A DNA stretch of 64,000 nt from Rosistilla carotiformis (GTDB taxonomy: Bacteria; Planctomycetota; Planctomycetia; Pirellulales; Pirellulaceae), in contig NZ_CP036348.1 of the NCBI RefSeq assembly GCF_007753095.1, positions 4,627,411 through 4,691,410 of the forward strand, in the 5' to 3' direction. A program made the translations under genes and the position numbers. This document shows, piece after piece, positions 35,240 through 46,692 of this stretch; positions within the stretch are counted from its first letter, which is position 1, and each line of letters starts with the position of its first letter. A model generated the notes under the pieces. The model was not told the DNA's origin, did not search any database, and was given only the letters and a program-made list of their open reading frames with translations.

Positions 35240-35690
35240 TGCTGTCGATGGGCTAACGGCCAAAGTCGAATCGTCCTTAGGCTTCAGGAATGAGAACTTG
35301 CGAAATTCGGGCCTCGGGTGGTCACGAACATCCGCAGAATGTGCTGCCGTTCAGTCTAGCGCACGACCGCTACGGAAACTACGTCACCCGAGAAATTAAA
35401 ACCGCCTAGCCTCGACAAAGTTCCGCTGAAAATTCAGGCCTTCCCCGCATCGTCGATGCGCAAACGAAAAACCTGTTCCCCGTCCTGCTTCGCAAATGCC
35501 GCGCAAAACCAGACCAACTTGCATGCGCGTCCGAAACTTCTCAGCGTGGATCGGGTTTCTATTGCCATGCGTTGACGGCGGAAATAATCCCCGCAAAGAT
35601 GGGGCTCTGGATCGGACGGCGGTTGGGACAGCGATCTTGAACCGACGTGCCGACGCCACCCGGAGAACGATCGCGTGAAAGAAGGACAGA
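35240..35690. other. Divergent intergenic region
   Basis: This region lies between the divergent sigma factor and DUF5658-like genes and should hold both promoters. I see no RNA gene, repeat or convincing small gene. A minus-strand frame reaching into the neighbouring gene is a shadow of that gene. Confidence 0.5.
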
Positions 35691-36773
35691 ATGATTTTAC
35701 GAACGGTGATCCTGTGCTCGGCCATCCTTTCCGTTCCGTTTTCCGCGTTGGCAGAAACCAATCTGGAGATGAGCGTCGCCAGTCGACGACCTTCCGACAC
35801 GGCTCGTGATACGTTCCGTGAACGCGGCGGACGGATTGAACAGGAGTCGCGCGTCAACCGTTTGGAAGAGGGGTATCTTTTCGTCGATGGCGAACGCGTT
35901 GCCTGTCCCTTGGAAATCACTTCCATCCCAAATTCCGAATTCCTATCGGCCAACGGCTACAAAATTTGGGTCGGCACCCGTCAAACGTCGCGGAACCGTG
36001 GACGCGATGACGATTCTTCGCGTCAATTCCGAAACAACCGTTTCCATGAGCGATACGTGGTCGATTCGTTGCTCGCCAATCGAGCGGTCTTCGCCTTCAG
36101 CGACAGTCCCGCGGTGATTTTGAACGAAATTGTTTTTTGCGGGAACCTGTTGAAGTTCGATCGCGAATCGGACCTCTATCGCGACCTCCAAGAAGCCGTC
36201 ACCGATAAAGAACGATTCAAGACCATCGACACATGGTTCGCCAGTTACAAGCCATCGCAAGATTTGATCGACGCAGCAACCGCTGTCGTGGAACGCTACG
36301 AACAGGCTGAACAAATCAACCGCGCCCAGGTCAGTGCGGCGACGGCACTGAACCAGCTGACCTATCCGATGACGATGTTTGGTTTGATCGTGGGCGTCTA
36401 CGCGTTTGGACATCTGATGATGACCACCCCCAAGACGCCAGCGTTGTTTCCCGAGGCAAACCTATTGGACCTCATGTCGCGCGCCACCGTCGTATCGGTC
36501 GCGTTGATCTGCGCCCACGCATCGCTTGATCTCGCCTGGACGCTGCTGACATCGCAAGCGGGGCAGATGCGGGAGATCAATCCTGTCGGCGCCCAATTCG
36601 TCGATTCGCCGGTGGCGTTGATCACCTTCAAAGCGATCGCCACGCTAACCGCTTGCGGGCTGTTGATTGGATTGCGGAAACACCGCTTCGCACAAACGGC
36701 ATGTTGGTGGATGTGCCTGGTCTGCACGATCCTCACCTTCCGTTGGCTGATCTTCAGTTCGATGCTGGTCTAA
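35691..36773 (+). CDS. Exported/membrane protein with C-terminal DUF5658-like region
   Basis: 360 residues. AAGG lies five bases before the ATG. A signal peptide (VILCSAILSVPFSALAE) precedes about 200 residues predicted to lie outside, with several Arg-rich stretches (TSRNRGRDDDSSRQFRNNR). Four membrane helices follow in the C-terminal 145 residues; the REINPVGAQFVDSPVALITFK segment resembles DUF5658, from its second residue. No function is known for that domain. The gene stands alone, convergent with the acyltransferase. Confidence 0.7.
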   Translation: MILRTVILCSAILSVPFSALAETNLEMSVASRRPSDTARDTFRERGGRIEQESRVNRLEEGYLFVDGERVACPLEITSIPNSEFLSANGYKIWVGTRQTSRNRGRDDDSSRQFRNNRFHERYVVDSLLANRAVFAFSDSPAVILNEIVFCGNLLKFDRESDLYRDLQEAVTDKERFKTIDTWFASYKPSQDLIDAATAVVERYEQAEQINRAQVSAATALNQLTYPMTMFGLIVGVYAFGHLMMTTPKTPALFPEANLLDLMSRATVVSVALICAHASLDLAWTLLTSQAGQMREINPVGAQFVDSPVALITFKAIATLTACGLLIGLRKHRFAQTACWWMCLVCTILTFRWLIFSSMLV

Positions 36774-36847
36774 AACCGGTGACGCTTGCCGGCCCCCGAG
36801 CGCCCCGCAACCTTACGGGAAATTTTAAAGGTCTCGGTGCGCCAACA

Positions 36848-37606
36848 TCACCGCAAACCGGTGGGGCCGTCATCCGACGGATCGCGCATCCATGGCAAGA
36901 TGCGTGGTGCACGCGCGGCGACAAACGGCTGGCCGACGGCTTGTCCGGTTTCAGCCCACTGTTCGGCCGCGACCGTCAATTGGTTCAGAACGACTTCGAC
37001 CTGTCGCCGGTAGGTCTCCAAGTCGTCGCGATCGGCTTTGGCAGGAATTCGAATCCCTGGTCCCATGATCGCTCGAGCCCGGCTGCCGGGGCGCGGAACC
37101 GCGAACTGATCCCAGGCCCGTTGGATCCGCCAAGGTCGATCATATCCAAGGCCCAACGGAATCAGCGGCAGCTGCAAACGCGACGCAAGATACACACAGC
37201 CCGCAGCAAGTTCGCGACGCGGACCACGTGGGCCGTCGGGAGTCATCGTTAGATTCATCGACTTGCCCTGCCGAAACATCTTCCGCAACGCCGTGATCCC
37301 GCCGCGCGACGTCGAACCGCGGATCGTTCCAAAGCCGACAAAACGGGTCGCCCGCGCCAACGTCTCCGCATCCCGGTGTTGACTCAACAACATCGCGACG
37401 TCGTTGTGCCCGCGCAGATAGAACATGAACGGAATGTATTCATGCCAGAAGATATAAATCCCCGGCGTGGAATACGAAGCGTTGACCGGATCGTGGCTGG
37501 GGTCGTAATACGAAATTTGGAACCGCAGTGTTTTCATCCACGCGCGCACCGCGATCGCCGTCCCCAAACTGAACGAACCGCCGATCCATCCCGATGTCAG
37601 TTTCAC
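36848..37606 (-). CDS. Lysophospholipid acyltransferase-like protein (DUF374)
   Basis: 252 residues from a GTG with AAGGA at 8-base spacing. The sequence matches the DUF374 branch of lysophospholipid/lipid A acyltransferases: IFWHEYIPFMFYLR carries the equivalent of the catalytic His, GFGTIRGSTSRGGITAL is the arginine-binding block, and MTPDGPRGPRRELAAG is the family's most conserved motif. The N-terminal hydrophobic stretch should associate with the membrane. It may acylate a lipid A-like or other glycerolipid precursor. It follows dapF by 88 bases on the same strand. Confidence 0.87.
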   Translation of the reverse strand: MKLTSGWIGGSFSLGTAIAVRAWMKTLRFQISYYDPSHDPVNASYSTPGIYIFWHEYIPFMFYLRGHNDVAMLLSQHRDAETLARATRFVGFGTIRGSTSRGGITALRKMFRQGKSMNLTMTPDGPRGPRRELAAGCVYLASRLQLPLIPLGLGYDRPWRIQRAWDQFAVPRPGSRARAIMGPGIRIPAKADRDDLETYRRQVEVVLNQLTVAAEQWAETGQAVGQPFVAARAPRILPWMRDPSDDGPTGLR

Positions 37607-37694
37607 AGCGGCGTTCCTTCAAATTGCAACGCGATCGATTGGCACGGGCTGGTTTTCATCGCTCCCCATCCCAACCCCTGCACCGCCGCGAGGA

Positions 37695-38534
37695 TTAAGC
37701 GTTCCATTGGCCACTAAAAACTTCCACCGCAGGCCCGGTCTTGAACATCTCTCCACTGGTCTCGTCCCATCGCAAGCGAAGGTCGCCGCCAAGCAAATGG
37801 ATCAGAACCTCACGATCGGCGCGTCCGGTCAGCACTGCTGCCGCGCAAACCGCCGACGCTCCGGTGCCACACGCCCAGGTCTCCCCCGCACCACGCTCCC
37901 ACGTGCGTTGACGCAATTCGCCGCGATTGATCACTTCGACAAATTCGACATTCGTGCGATTGGGAAACCGCGGATCGACTTCGATCTTCGGGCCCAGCCC
38001 CAACACCAGTTCATCGGTTGCCGATTCGACAAAGCAGACGCAGTGTGGATTGCCCATCGAAACACAGGTCACCGACAACGTGTGGCCATCGATCTCGAAC
38101 GTTTCGTCGACCACCGAGCCCGACGGCAGGATCGTCGTGGGAACCTGAGACGCTTCCAGAATCGGTTTCCCCATGTTCACCGTCACCTGGTGCACCCGAT
38201 CCCCTTCGACTTGCAGTTCCAATTTCAAAACGCCCACGCCCGTTTCGATGTTCAGCGTCGGCATCCGCCGGATGTCGTGGTCGTACAAGTATTTGGCGAC
38301 GCAGCGGATCGCGTTGCCACACATTTCCGATTCGCTGCCATCGGCGTTGAACATCCGCATCCGCGCGTCGGCAATTTCCGAGGGCTGGATTAAAACCAAG
38401 CCATCACCACCGACGCCGAAGTGCCGGTCGGAGATCGCGATCGCCAGCTTGTCGATATCTGCGGGGGTCGGCTGGGCAAAGCAATCGATGTAAACGTAAT
38501 CGTTCCCCGCACCTTGCATCTTCGTAAATTGCAT
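37695..38534 (-). CDS. dapF: Diaminopimelate epimerase
   Basis: 279 residues from the ATG at 38534 (an ATG at 38552 is also possible). It converts LL- to meso-diaminopimelate for lysine and peptidoglycan synthesis. The two catalytic Cys residues are in [16 protein letters not shown] (first Cys) and [13 protein letters not shown]. Other conserved blocks are [26 protein letters not shown] and MGNPHCVCF. Its presence agrees with a peptidoglycan-containing planctomycete. Confidence 0.95.
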   Translation of the reverse strand: MQFTKMQGAGNDYVYIDCFAQPTPADIDKLAIAISDRHFGVGGDGLVLIQPSEIADARMRMFNADGSESEMCGNAIRCVAKYLYDHDIRRMPTLNIETGVGVLKLELQVEGDRVHQVTVNMGKPILEASQVPTTILPSGSVVDETFEIDGHTLSVTCVSMGNPHCVCFVESATDELVLGLGPKIEVDPRFPNRTNVEFVEVINRGELRQRTWERGAGETWACGTGASAVCAAAVLTGRADREVLIHLLGGDLRLRWDETSGEMFKTGPAVEVFSGQWNA

Positions 38535-38739
38535 CGTCGTTCTCAGTCTCATCGACCCGCGTCGGGCCAAGTTGGAATGGTGAGGGTGAACGCGCGCTCG
38601 CGTCGCCAACCGCCAGGAAAGGGTTCCAAAATCGATGCCCGCTGCGCGTGCGCAAACCGCAGCGAACCCGCACGTCAAAATAACGTTTTGCCCAGTTTGA
38701 CGAAATAGGTGCGATCGCCTGCCACACCAAACAGGCGGT

Positions 38740-40167
38740 TCAGGCCAAGACTTCGGCGATCCGATGCCCTTCGACATTGGTCAACCGCCGCTGAACGCCG
38801 TTGTGTTCAAACGTCAGTTGCTCGTGATCGAGCCCCAACAGATGCAGGATCGTCGCGTTCAGATCGTACAGCGGATGGATATCCTGCACCGCCTTGCGTC
38901 CCAATTCGTCGGTTACCCCATGACTGACGCCCCGCCGCACCCCCGCACCGGTTAACCAGCACGTGAACCCATCGGGATTGTGATCGCGTCCCTTGGCTCC
39001 CTTTTGGAACATGGGCATCCGGCCAAATTCGGTACACCAAACGACCAACGTCTCCTCCAACAGCCCCCGCGCTTCCATATCGCGGATCATCGCCGCGGTC
39101 GGTTGATCCAGGATCTCCGCATGCCGATCGTACTGCGTCTTCAGTTTGCTGTGCCCGTCCCAGTTCAATTCGCCGCCGCTGGCGTAAGCACCATTGAACA
39201 GCTGAACAAACCGGACGCCACTTTCGATCAACCGCCGCGCCAAAATGCAGTTCTTTGCATAAGCCGCCTTGATCGGATTCGAAGTGTCATCGGCGCCGTA
39301 CATCGCCATCGTCTGAGCTGTCTCGGTGCTCAAGTCGCTGATCTCCGGAACACTCAACTGCATCCTCGCCGCCAATTCGTAGCTGGCGATCCGCGCGGCC
39401 AATTGGCCGTCGGCCGGATGCCGCTCCAGATGCCGTTGGTTCATTTTTTCCAGATAGTCCCGCGCCGCCCGATCAGCTGCCGCGGAAACCTGCGGCGGGG
39501 GCGCCAGATGCCGGATCGGATTCTTCGAACTGAAGGGCGTCCCTTGAAACTCCGCCGGCAGGAAACCGGCTCCCCAATTATTGACACTCGCCTGCGGCAC
39601 GCCCCGCGGATCGGGAATCGCCACAAACGCTGGAAGGTTCTGATTTTCGCTCCCCAACGCATACGTCACCCATCCACCACCGCTGGGGAAACCGTCCTCG
39701 ACAAAGCCGGTCGAAAGGAAGTTCTCCGCCGGTCCGTGCGTATTGCTTTTGCTGGTCAGCGAATGGATAAACGCAAACTCATCGGTCAGTTCGGCCAGAT
39801 GAGGAATCATGTCGGAGACCATCTTCCCCGTTTCACCGCGTGGGCGAAACGTGTACTGCGGTCGCGCCAGCGCTCCGGCCGGCCCCTGGAACGTCACCGC
39901 GGGACCATCCTTCAACGGCTTGCCATCCTGCTTGATCAGCTCCGGCTTAAAGTCCCACGTCTCCAACTGACTGACCGCCCCGGCGCAAAAGATCACCAAC
40001 ACGTTCTTCGCTTTGGCCGGATAGTGCGGCGGTCGCGGAGCATAGGGCTGCGCCGGATCGATCACGGGCTGCGCTGCGGTGGCGCGATCTCCCGCCAACA
40101 AACTGCCCAGCGCGATCGAACCGATACCGGTCGTCGCATCGCTGAGAAAACGTCGTCGATTGTTCAT
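38740..40167 (-). CDS. DUF1501 protein with Tat signal (module 1)
   Basis: 475 residues from the ATG at 40167. The N-terminus [20 protein letters not shown] is a twin-arginine signal, so the protein is exported folded. DUF1501 proteins have an alkaline-phosphatase/sulfatase-like fold. Typical blocks are [70 protein letters not shown] and [18 protein letters not shown]. It lies 56 bases downstream of the cytochrome/DUF1549-DUF1553 gene; the pair is a recurrent planctomycete unit whose substrate is not established, often suspected to be polysaccharide related. Confidence 0.9.
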   Translation of the reverse strand: MNNRRRFLSDATTGIGSIALGSLLAGDRATAAQPVIDPAQPYAPRPPHYPAKAKNVLVIFCAGAVSQLETWDFKPELIKQDGKPLKDGPAVTFQGPAGALARPQYTFRPRGETGKMVSDMIPHLAELTDEFAFIHSLTSKSNTHGPAENFLSTGFVEDGFPSGGGWVTYALGSENQNLPAFVAIPDPRGVPQASVNNWGAGFLPAEFQGTPFSSKNPIRHLAPPPQVSAAADRAARDYLEKMNQRHLERHPADGQLAARIASYELAARMQLSVPEISDLSTETAQTMAMYGADDTSNPIKAAYAKNCILARRLIESGVRFVQLFNGAYASGGELNWDGHSKLKTQYDRHAEILDQPTAAMIRDMEARGLLEETLVVWCTEFGRMPMFQKGAKGRDHNPDGFTCWLTGAGVRRGVSHGVTDELGRKAVQDIHPLYDLNATILHLLGLDHEQLTFEHNGVQRRLTNVEGHRIAEVLA

Positions 40168-40223
40168 GACTTCGATGCTCTTTTTCAGGAACCGTGGGCT
40201 GGGATGTCCGATCGCATGAACGA

Positions 40224-42977
40224 TCACGGCATGAACAGGAATTCGTTGGTGTTGTAAATCACGCGGCATAACGTCGGCAGGCCGTGCTCGCCGACCAACG
40301 CTTCAGCAGAATCCAATTCATCGCGTTCGGGATCGCGAGCCAATGCCAGCCGATAGACATACTGGATTTGATCGCGCACCTCCTGGCCAACGTCGGCCGC
40401 TGCACGAGCGGCCAGCGCCTCGGACTGCTCGATCGTGAACCGGCTATTAAATAGGTTGAGCGCCTGGATCGGCGTCGTCGATTGCCGCCGTCGGGCGGCG
40501 CTTTGGCCGGCGTCGGGACAGTCGAACGCGCCGAAGACCGCTTCGGGTTCCATCCGGATCTTGTGGGCATAAACCATCCGCCGCAGCCCCTGATCGGAAA
40601 ACGATTCGATCGGCGGGAACCCGCTCAATCCCCCACGCGACTTGAACAGATCGAAGCCTGGGCCGCCCGTCGTCAAATTCAAACGACCGTTGACCGCCAG
40701 CATCGAATCGCGGATCGCTTCGGCTTCCATTCGTCGCGACGGAAATCGCCACAGCAACCGAACGCTGGCATCGACCGCCTGTCCGGCGGGAACGATTTGA
40801 TTCGATTGCCCGTACGTCTGCGACAGCACGATCAAGCGATGCAGATGCTTGACCGACCATCCGCTGCGAATGAACTCGGCCGCCAACCAATCGAGCAACT
40901 CCGGATGCGATGGTCGCTCGCCACTGCGGCCGAAATCGCTTGGCGTCCCAACCAATCCGGTCCCGAAATGCCACTGCCAAATCCGATTCACCATCACGCG
41001 AGCGGTCAGCGGATTGTCGGGGCGCACGATCCAATCGGCCAACGCCACGCGGCGTTCTCGATCGGGCGCGTCGTCGGGCAGACGAACGTCTCCCAAAGCG
41101 GCAAGCACCGCCGGCGGAACGACTTCGCGCGGCTGTTCGGGATCGCCACGCAACAAGAAATAGGTCGGTTCGGGTTTCGTAAACCTGCCGGCAAAGACCT
41201 GGGGCGTCTTGTTCAGTTGCTCGATCTGTTTTTCCAGCGACTGCTTCTCGTCGCGCAGCGATTGCGACCGTTGCACTTGCGCTTCGGTCAAGCCCGCCAG
41301 ATGTTGCATCGCGTCCAACGAAGGCCCCGCCTGCAACGTGAAGGCCGTCGGCAGCCGGTCGCTGAATTTCCCTTGCCGATCGCGGCTCCATACGACACGT
41401 TGGATCGAAGTCGTTTCGGGAAGTTCCAACAGCACCCAACCGCGCCCCGCGGTATCGGACATCCAACTGTGGCTGTTCCCATAAAGGCCATCGTTCAGGT
41501 GTTCGAGTCGGTGTTTGTCCGAAGTGCGGCTGCCCGATGCGGTCAGCTTCGTTCCGCGAGACGCCAACGCCACGTTCGTCTCCACCGGATCGGCGGCAAA
41601 GATTTCGAACTCATCCAGGCACGGTTCGATCAACCCCAACGAAGGATGCCGATTGCAATCGTGGATCGTAAACCGGACGAACCGCGCATCGATTGGTTCA
41701 AACTCCAGCGAATTCATCTGCGGATCGGTCGCCGTCGGCATCGCGATATCGGCCGCTTGCTGCAGTTCGTTTTCGATCTCGTCGACTCGCGCCGCCAGCT
41801 TTGCCGCCTGACGACGCCGCCGATCGCTATCATCCGACGCGATCGGTCGTTCGCCATATTTCACACCGCTGAAAAAGGCCTGCATCGCGAAATAGTCGGT
41901 GTGCGAGATCGCATCGAACTTGTGATCGTGGCATCGAGCGCAACCAACGCTGAGACCTAAAAACGCCTCTCCCGTATTGATCACGATCTCGGCCAGTTCA
42001 TCTTGCCGAGCCAACCGCTTCGACGCGTCGTCCTTGCCGATTTGCCCCGGCAAAAGCGCCGCCGCGGTGACTAAAAAACCGGTCGCCGCATCCTGCTGCA
42101 GCGTGTCGCCGTGCAATTGTTCGTGGATGAATTGGTCGTACGGCGTGTCGTTGTTGAACGCCGCGATCACATAATCGCGGTACGGCCAAGCGTTGGGGCG
42201 CGGCGTGTTGACTTCGAAGCCATGCGTGTCGGCGTACCGCACCACGTCCAACCAATGTTGTCCCCAGCGTTCTCCGTAGCGCGGCGACGCTAACAATCGA
42301 TCGACCACGCGGCCGAAGGCTTCGCTCGAATCATCCTGTTCGAATTCGGCGATCTGTTGCGGCGTGGGAGGTAAGCCGATCAGATCGAAACTGACGCGGC
42401 GAAGCCAATCGCGACGCGGCGCCGCCGGGGAGAATGCCAGCCCGTGGCGTTGCAGTTCGTTTTGCACAAACGCATCGATCCGCAAATCGTTGGCCGCATC
42501 GACCTGCCCGTCCGCGGCGGTTTGCGAATCGGAAACCGCCGCGTCGATCGGAAATGCAAGCGGTTTGAACGACCAGTGGTCGGTGCGGTCTTCCAGCGAG
42601 GCAAGGTCGACGCCCTCGGGCCACGCCGCCCCCTGTTGAACCCACCGACGCAACAGATCGATCTCCGCCGGCGACAGCCCGCTTCCTTCGGGAGGCATCC
42701 GCGTGTCGGCATCGTCACTGGTGATCAATTCAATCAACGGGCTCTCGTCGATTTCGCCCGGAACGATCGCGGCGCCATAGCCATCGCCGCCGTCAAACGC
42801 AGCCGACTTGATGTCCAACCGGAAGCCACTTTTCTGCTTCGCTTCGGCGTGACAAGCGTAGCAATGTGTTTGAAAGATCGGTCGCACTTGTTCGACAAAA
42901 TCGATCGGATCCTCGGCGACCAACGGCTCGGTCAGCAGCACGAACAGCGAACAGGCAAGTAGGCGATTCATGATCAT
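40224..42977 (-). CDS. Cytochrome-c-like DUF1549/DUF1553 protein with discoidin-like insert (module 1)
   Basis: 917 residues (ATG at 42971 would remove two). After a signal peptide, a cytochrome-like domain has the haem motif CYACH near residue 39 and the distal [11 protein letters not shown] methionine block. DUF1549 follows (about residues 150-365), with [35 protein letters not shown] and [11 protein letters not shown], a second CxxCH. Residues about 425-560 look like a discoidin/F5-8-type carbohydrate-binding insert ([33 protein letters not shown]). DUF1553 ends the protein (about 640-910), with [20 protein letters not shown]. It should act in the periplasm with the DUF1501 partner. Confidence 0.9.
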   Translation of the reverse strand: MIMNRLLACSLFVLLTEPLVAEDPIDFVEQVRPIFQTHCYACHAEAKQKSGFRLDIKSAAFDGGDGYGAAIVPGEIDESPLIELITSDDADTRMPPEGSGLSPAEIDLLRRWVQQGAAWPEGVDLASLEDRTDHWSFKPLAFPIDAAVSDSQTAADGQVDAANDLRIDAFVQNELQRHGLAFSPAAPRRDWLRRVSFDLIGLPPTPQQIAEFEQDDSSEAFGRVVDRLLASPRYGERWGQHWLDVVRYADTHGFEVNTPRPNAWPYRDYVIAAFNNDTPYDQFIHEQLHGDTLQQDAATGFLVTAAALLPGQIGKDDASKRLARQDELAEIVINTGEAFLGLSVGCARCHDHKFDAISHTDYFAMQAFFSGVKYGERPIASDDSDRRRRQAAKLAARVDEIENELQQAADIAMPTATDPQMNSLEFEPIDARFVRFTIHDCNRHPSLGLIEPCLDEFEIFAADPVETNVALASRGTKLTASGSRTSDKHRLEHLNDGLYGNSHSWMSDTAGRGWVLLELPETTSIQRVVWSRDRQGKFSDRLPTAFTLQAGPSLDAMQHLAGLTEAQVQRSQSLRDEKQSLEKQIEQLNKTPQVFAGRFTKPEPTYFLLRGDPEQPREVVPPAVLAALGDVRLPDDAPDRERRVALADWIVRPDNPLTARVMVNRIWQWHFGTGLVGTPSDFGRSGERPSHPELLDWLAAEFIRSGWSVKHLHRLIVLSQTYGQSNQIVPAGQAVDASVRLLWRFPSRRMEAEAIRDSMLAVNGRLNLTTGGPGFDLFKSRGGLSGFPPIESFSDQGLRRMVYAHKIRMEPEAVFGAFDCPDAGQSAARRRQSTTPIQALNLFNSRFTIEQSEALAARAAADVGQEVRDQIQYVYRLALARDPERDELDSAEALVGEHGLPTLCRVIYNTNEFLFMP

Positions 42978-43115
42978 CCGTGGCGGGAAGGGGCGAGATG
43001 GGAAGCGGGGCCCCCATTATAGCCGATCACTGCCCCCGCCGACCAACATTATTTCCAAGGAGACCATTGCCAGCCGACGCTTGGCCTCAGGTTTCGATTC
43101 CGCGTGGCGTTTCGC

Positions 43116-43427
43116 CTAGACTTCCAGATCCAATTGCTCGCCACAGTCGTCGTCGATCGGTTTGACGTGCGACGTCGACTCCGATTGCTCTCCGTCGGTT
43201 TGTTCGCGTTCTTGCAGTTCGAACGGGCGTCGCCCATCCCCGTCGCGATCCCCGGTCTTGCTGCTCGCCTCGAGCGTCAATTGATCCGCTCCTTCAGCTT
43301 GCCCCGGCGATTCACTTTGGTTCACCGCAGCCTGTTGATTCCGCACCGTCTCGGTATCGCTGCCACGCTGTTGGGCTCGAGCCGTCCCGGCCAATCCGGT
43401 CACGGCAGCACTGGGTTGAATGGACAT
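43116..43427 (-). CDS. Small hydrophilic conserved-type protein
   Basis: 103 residues from the ATG at 43427, which has GGGGAG 9 bases upstream; an ATG at 43436 is too close to that site. The N-terminus MSIQPSAAVTGLAGTARAQQ is mildly hydrophobic; the remainder is polar and acidic (DRDGDGRRPFELQEREQTDG). Short proteins of this type appear repeatedly in planctomycete genomes, as I recall them, but no function is known. It starts 27 bases after the AsmA-like gene's stop and is probably cotranscribed. Confidence 0.65.
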   Translation of the reverse strand: MSIQPSAAVTGLAGTARAQQRGSDTETVRNQQAAVNQSESPGQAEGADQLTLEASSKTGDRDGDGRRPFELQEREQTDGEQSESTSHVKPIDDDCGEQLDLEV

Positions 43428-43454
43428 CGCAATCATCTCCCCTGTTGAGTTGAG

Positions 43455-46400
43455 CTAACGGGTCAAGAGTTCCTGTCGCGAGGTGCGTTGGGCCGATCGC
43501 CGGCTGGAGCTGTCCCCGTCGAATTCAGGGAACAGCCGTTCGAGCGCCTGTTCGATCTGCTTCAAAGTCCGTTTGTCGAACACCGGGTTGGCCAACGTGC
43601 CGGTCACATCGATCGTCCAAAGAGTATACTGTTGATCCTTCAACGGATTCAGCAATCGGCTCCATAAATTGTTCGGACTGACACCGGTTTCGAATCGCAG
43701 GTCGAGTTCCTGGCGGAGGTTTGCGGTCCCCGAACCACGCAGCACGAGGATATCGCCCCAAATTCGAATGTCATCGAAATGGATCTGCTCCCCATCCAAT
43801 CGAAACTGCATTTCGCAATTTGAGAGGTCGCCGTCGTGGGTCGGTTTAACGCTAAGAATATTCAACAGACGCACGACCGCAGGCAGTTCGTAGAGGCTGG
43901 CGTCGGTCAACCGAGCGCTTCCCTGTCCCGAGAGCGTTTGGAAATCGCCCAGCAGACCACGCAATCGCATCACCGCCCGGCCTTTCCCTTTCGTCTGCGA
44001 AGCAGGCTGCGCCATGTCGCGCAGCAATGTCGCAAAGTCGATGCTGTCGAACCGACCGTTGACGTCAAACCGTCCGCTGGTCAAATCCATCTGGCCGTCC
44101 AGTTCCGCAATGCCGCCAAACACCCCGCCACGGATCGACTTCGTCGACGCGGCGACCGCTTCGGAACTGCCATCATGAACCGCTTGTCCCACAAACAATT
44201 GGTCCTCGCGAATCAAGATCGGCCCTTCGACGTTGGTGATCTGCACATTGTCGACATGCATCGAATCCAACCGTACGCTGCCGGTCGCGATGGTCGCTTG
44301 ATCGATTCGTTCTCCGGCAAGATGCACTTCGCCGCGAATATCGTGCACCGGACCGGCATCGCCGATCCGATTGCCTTCCAATTGCAGTCGCAGATCCCAA
44401 TCGAAATCGAGATCGGGATGCGCGCGATCGGGAAAGGCAAAGTTGGCAGTGCCGCGCAGACTAACCGGAGGACCATACAATTGCATCGCTCGGAAAGTGC
44501 CTTGCACCTCTTGGGGAAGCGCTGTCAACAGATCGTTGTCGACCAAAACACGGGTCGGCGGTTGCGCATCGACACTCAACACCCAACGCCCATCCTGTTG
44601 TCGCACACAGCGTCCTTGCGCGTTCAGCCTCGATTGACCGTGCCAGCCCTGCAAGTCGGAAATCAGCACTTGATCGTCGACATATTCCGCTCGTCCGCCG
44701 GTGATGTTCAAACGATAGGGCAGACTCTCGGGCGTGATGCTGACCGAACGGGGCGTAGTGTCGTCACGCGGGTATTGATCGGCCATGATCTTCAGTTTGG
44801 GAACGGTCGCGCCAGCGGGCAAATCGACGAGAACGTTCAAATGTTCCAACACCCCCGAAGGGCCCAGGGTGTCCCAAATCGATTGGTGCTCGGCCGCCAA
44901 CACGCGCCGCAGCGATTGGTCCATCGAGATGCCGTAGCCATCGATCTCCAGCTGGAACCGCGTCCCGGCAGGTTCCGTTTGGCAAATCCCTCGCGCCGAA
45001 ATCGACGCCGAATCGATGCTCTGTCCCCGCATGTTGGAGATGTGGACGACATCGTTTTCGACTAACACCTGCCCCTGAATATCGTGGATCGGATAGGCAA
45101 AGCGATCGTACCGCAGATTGCTTTGTTCGAATCGCAGGTCCATCAACTTGGTACGTGTTCCGTCGGCCCAGCTTTCGAAACGGCTGCTCGCCAACGCAAC
45201 TTTGCCCGAGACGTTCAACGAACGGACCAAGGTTTCCAGCTTCGAGGTCGATTCGCCACGCGGCGTCAACGCGGTCAGCAACGTTTCATCGATCGTCAGC
45301 GGACCTTGCGTCGACAGTTCGACCAAGGTGGTGCGATTGTTCGCGGCCCGATCGGCCTTTTCCAGCCGCACGTTGCAACGCAGCGGTTGCCCTTCCAACC
45401 GGCCGACCAGCCCCTGGCCAACGGTTTCGCGATCGCTGCACAGGATCGTCCCACGAATATCTTTGACGGGATAGGGAAACCGATCGAATTGAACGTCGAC
45501 GCCAAGGCATTGAATCGCCGATTGCCAACTCCACTTCTGACCATCAAACCGGACGTTCGCATTGGCGGCGATGCGTCCTCGAGGCAACAAACGTTGGAAG
45601 ATCTCTTGGCATTTCTGCGGCGTGCACGATGCCAATTCCTCGTGCAACAATAACTCTTCGGTGTCCAGCGAAAACGCAATCGGCATCGGCCAAGACCAGC
45701 CCTGCGTCGTCCCTTTCGCCTGGCACAACGCATCGCCGATCCGCGCCGACAACGACACAACTTCCAACCCCTGCGGCCGCAGAAGAAATTCCCCCTGCAA
45801 ACGCTCCAACTGGTACGGCAGAAACGGCGATTCGTAGCGACCGTCGATCAAATCGACCTTGCCGACCCAATTGCGAATTCCGTTTTGCGAATCGCCTTCG
45901 GCTGAAAAGACCGCATCGCAAACGGTCGAAAGCCCCGTCAATTTACTGATCCGTTGCCGCACACAAAACGGCAACTGACTGGCCAACGCACGATCGAACG
46001 TTCCCCGTACGATCCGCGATCGCACGTTCCACTTTTCGGGAGTGACATCCGCCAGCAGGTCCAACGATTCGAAGAAGTCCGATTCGGCGGTCAATTGATA
46101 CCGTTTAGGATCTTCCGGATTGGCGGGTCGGTTGAGGACCTGGCCTCGGATTTCGCGAATGACGACCGGACGCCCTTCCGGGTTGGCGGCGTCGGTGATC
46201 GCCAAGGAACCGCGTTCCACGAAGATCGTCTCCGCCCCCGGACCAAAGTTGGGCAACGGCATGAACTTTTCAACCGCCAGCCGACCATCGGGATCGATTT
46301 GCGACTTCACCTCCATGCCGCGAAGGGTCACCGTTTTGGGACTGAAATCGAAATCGACCAAGCGCTGAAGACTAAGGTTCGTGTCGACAACGATCTGTTC

Positions 46401-46691
46401 GATTCGGACAAAGGCTTGGCAATCCGATTGCCGCCGCGCATCCCCGAGCACCAATTGTTCGATGATGATCCCGCGACCGGGTTCGTAGCGCGCCGACCGG
46501 ATGTCGACATGCGCATCGCGGTAATGGGATCTCAGTTTCCCCAACAGATGCCGGCGCACCTGCTCCCCGGCGGTCATCGGCAGCGCCGACCAAATCGCGG
46601 CGGCCACAGCAATCAGCAACAACGACATCAGCACCCAAACAGAGATTCCCCCTGCCTTGGCGCGTTGTCGGAATGCGGTCACCGTTGACAT
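43455..46691 (-). CDS. AsmA/TamB-like envelope protein
   Basis: 1078 residues from the ATG at 46691, which follows the previous stop by one base (TAACATG). One N-terminal membrane helix (about residues 15-37) is followed by a very long beta-rich region, as in AsmA-like proteins that form lipid-transport bridges across the envelope. The C-terminal AsmA-type block reads GQGSARLTDASLYELPAVVR, then LLNILSVKPTHDGDLSNCEM. Length and single N-anchor fit the family. It is the fourth gene in an operon after a polyprenyl-phosphate glycosyltransferase and two GT-C-like membrane proteins, which hints at envelope glycolipid handling. Confidence 0.8.
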   Translation of the reverse strand: MSTVTAFRQRAKAGGISVWVLMSLLLIAVAAAIWSALPMTAGEQVRRHLLGKLRSHYRDAHVDIRSARYEPGRGIIIEQLVLGDARRQSDCQAFVRIEQIVVDTNLSLQRLVDFDFSPKTVTLRGMEVKSQIDPDGRLAVEKFMPLPNFGPGAETIFVERGSLAITDAANPEGRPVVIREIRGQVLNRPANPEDPKRYQLTAESDFFESLDLLADVTPEKWNVRSRIVRGTFDRALASQLPFCVRQRISKLTGLSTVCDAVFSAEGDSQNGIRNWVGKVDLIDGRYESPFLPYQLERLQGEFLLRPQGLEVVSLSARIGDALCQAKGTTQGWSWPMPIAFSLDTEELLLHEELASCTPQKCQEIFQRLLPRGRIAANANVRFDGQKWSWQSAIQCLGVDVQFDRFPYPVKDIRGTILCSDRETVGQGLVGRLEGQPLRCNVRLEKADRAANNRTTLVELSTQGPLTIDETLLTALTPRGESTSKLETLVRSLNVSGKVALASSRFESWADGTRTKLMDLRFEQSNLRYDRFAYPIHDIQGQVLVENDVVHISNMRGQSIDSASISARGICQTEPAGTRFQLEIDGYGISMDQSLRRVLAAEHQSIWDTLGPSGVLEHLNVLVDLPAGATVPKLKIMADQYPRDDTTPRSVSITPESLPYRLNITGGRAEYVDDQVLISDLQGWHGQSRLNAQGRCVRQQDGRWVLSVDAQPPTRVLVDNDLLTALPQEVQGTFRAMQLYGPPVSLRGTANFAFPDRAHPDLDFDWDLRLQLEGNRIGDAGPVHDIRGEVHLAGERIDQATIATGSVRLDSMHVDNVQITNVEGPILIREDQLFVGQAVHDGSSEAVAASTKSIRGGVFGGIAELDGQMDLTSGRFDVNGRFDSIDFATLLRDMAQPASQTKGKGRAVMRLRGLLGDFQTLSGQGSARLTDASLYELPAVVRLLNILSVKPTHDGDLSNCEMQFRLDGEQIHFDDIRIWGDILVLRGSGTANLRQELDLRFETGVSPNNLWSRLLNPLKDQQYTLWTIDVTGTLANPVFDKRTLKQIEQALERLFPEFDGDSSSRRSAQRTSRQELLTR

Positions 46692-46692
46692 G

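Noticed and set aside
35396-35953. 185-codon minus frame near the DUF5658-like gene
   Set aside because: It overlaps the start of a plus-strand gene with a good ribosome-binding site and signal peptide.
38951-38964. CAGCACGTGAACCC as another parS site
   Set aside because: Only the central CACGTGAA matches the consensus; both outer arms are degenerate.
43104-43448. Plus-strand frame over the small protein at 43116-43427
   Set aside because: The minus frame has GGGGAG at good spacing and continues the operon; the plus frame has no such support.
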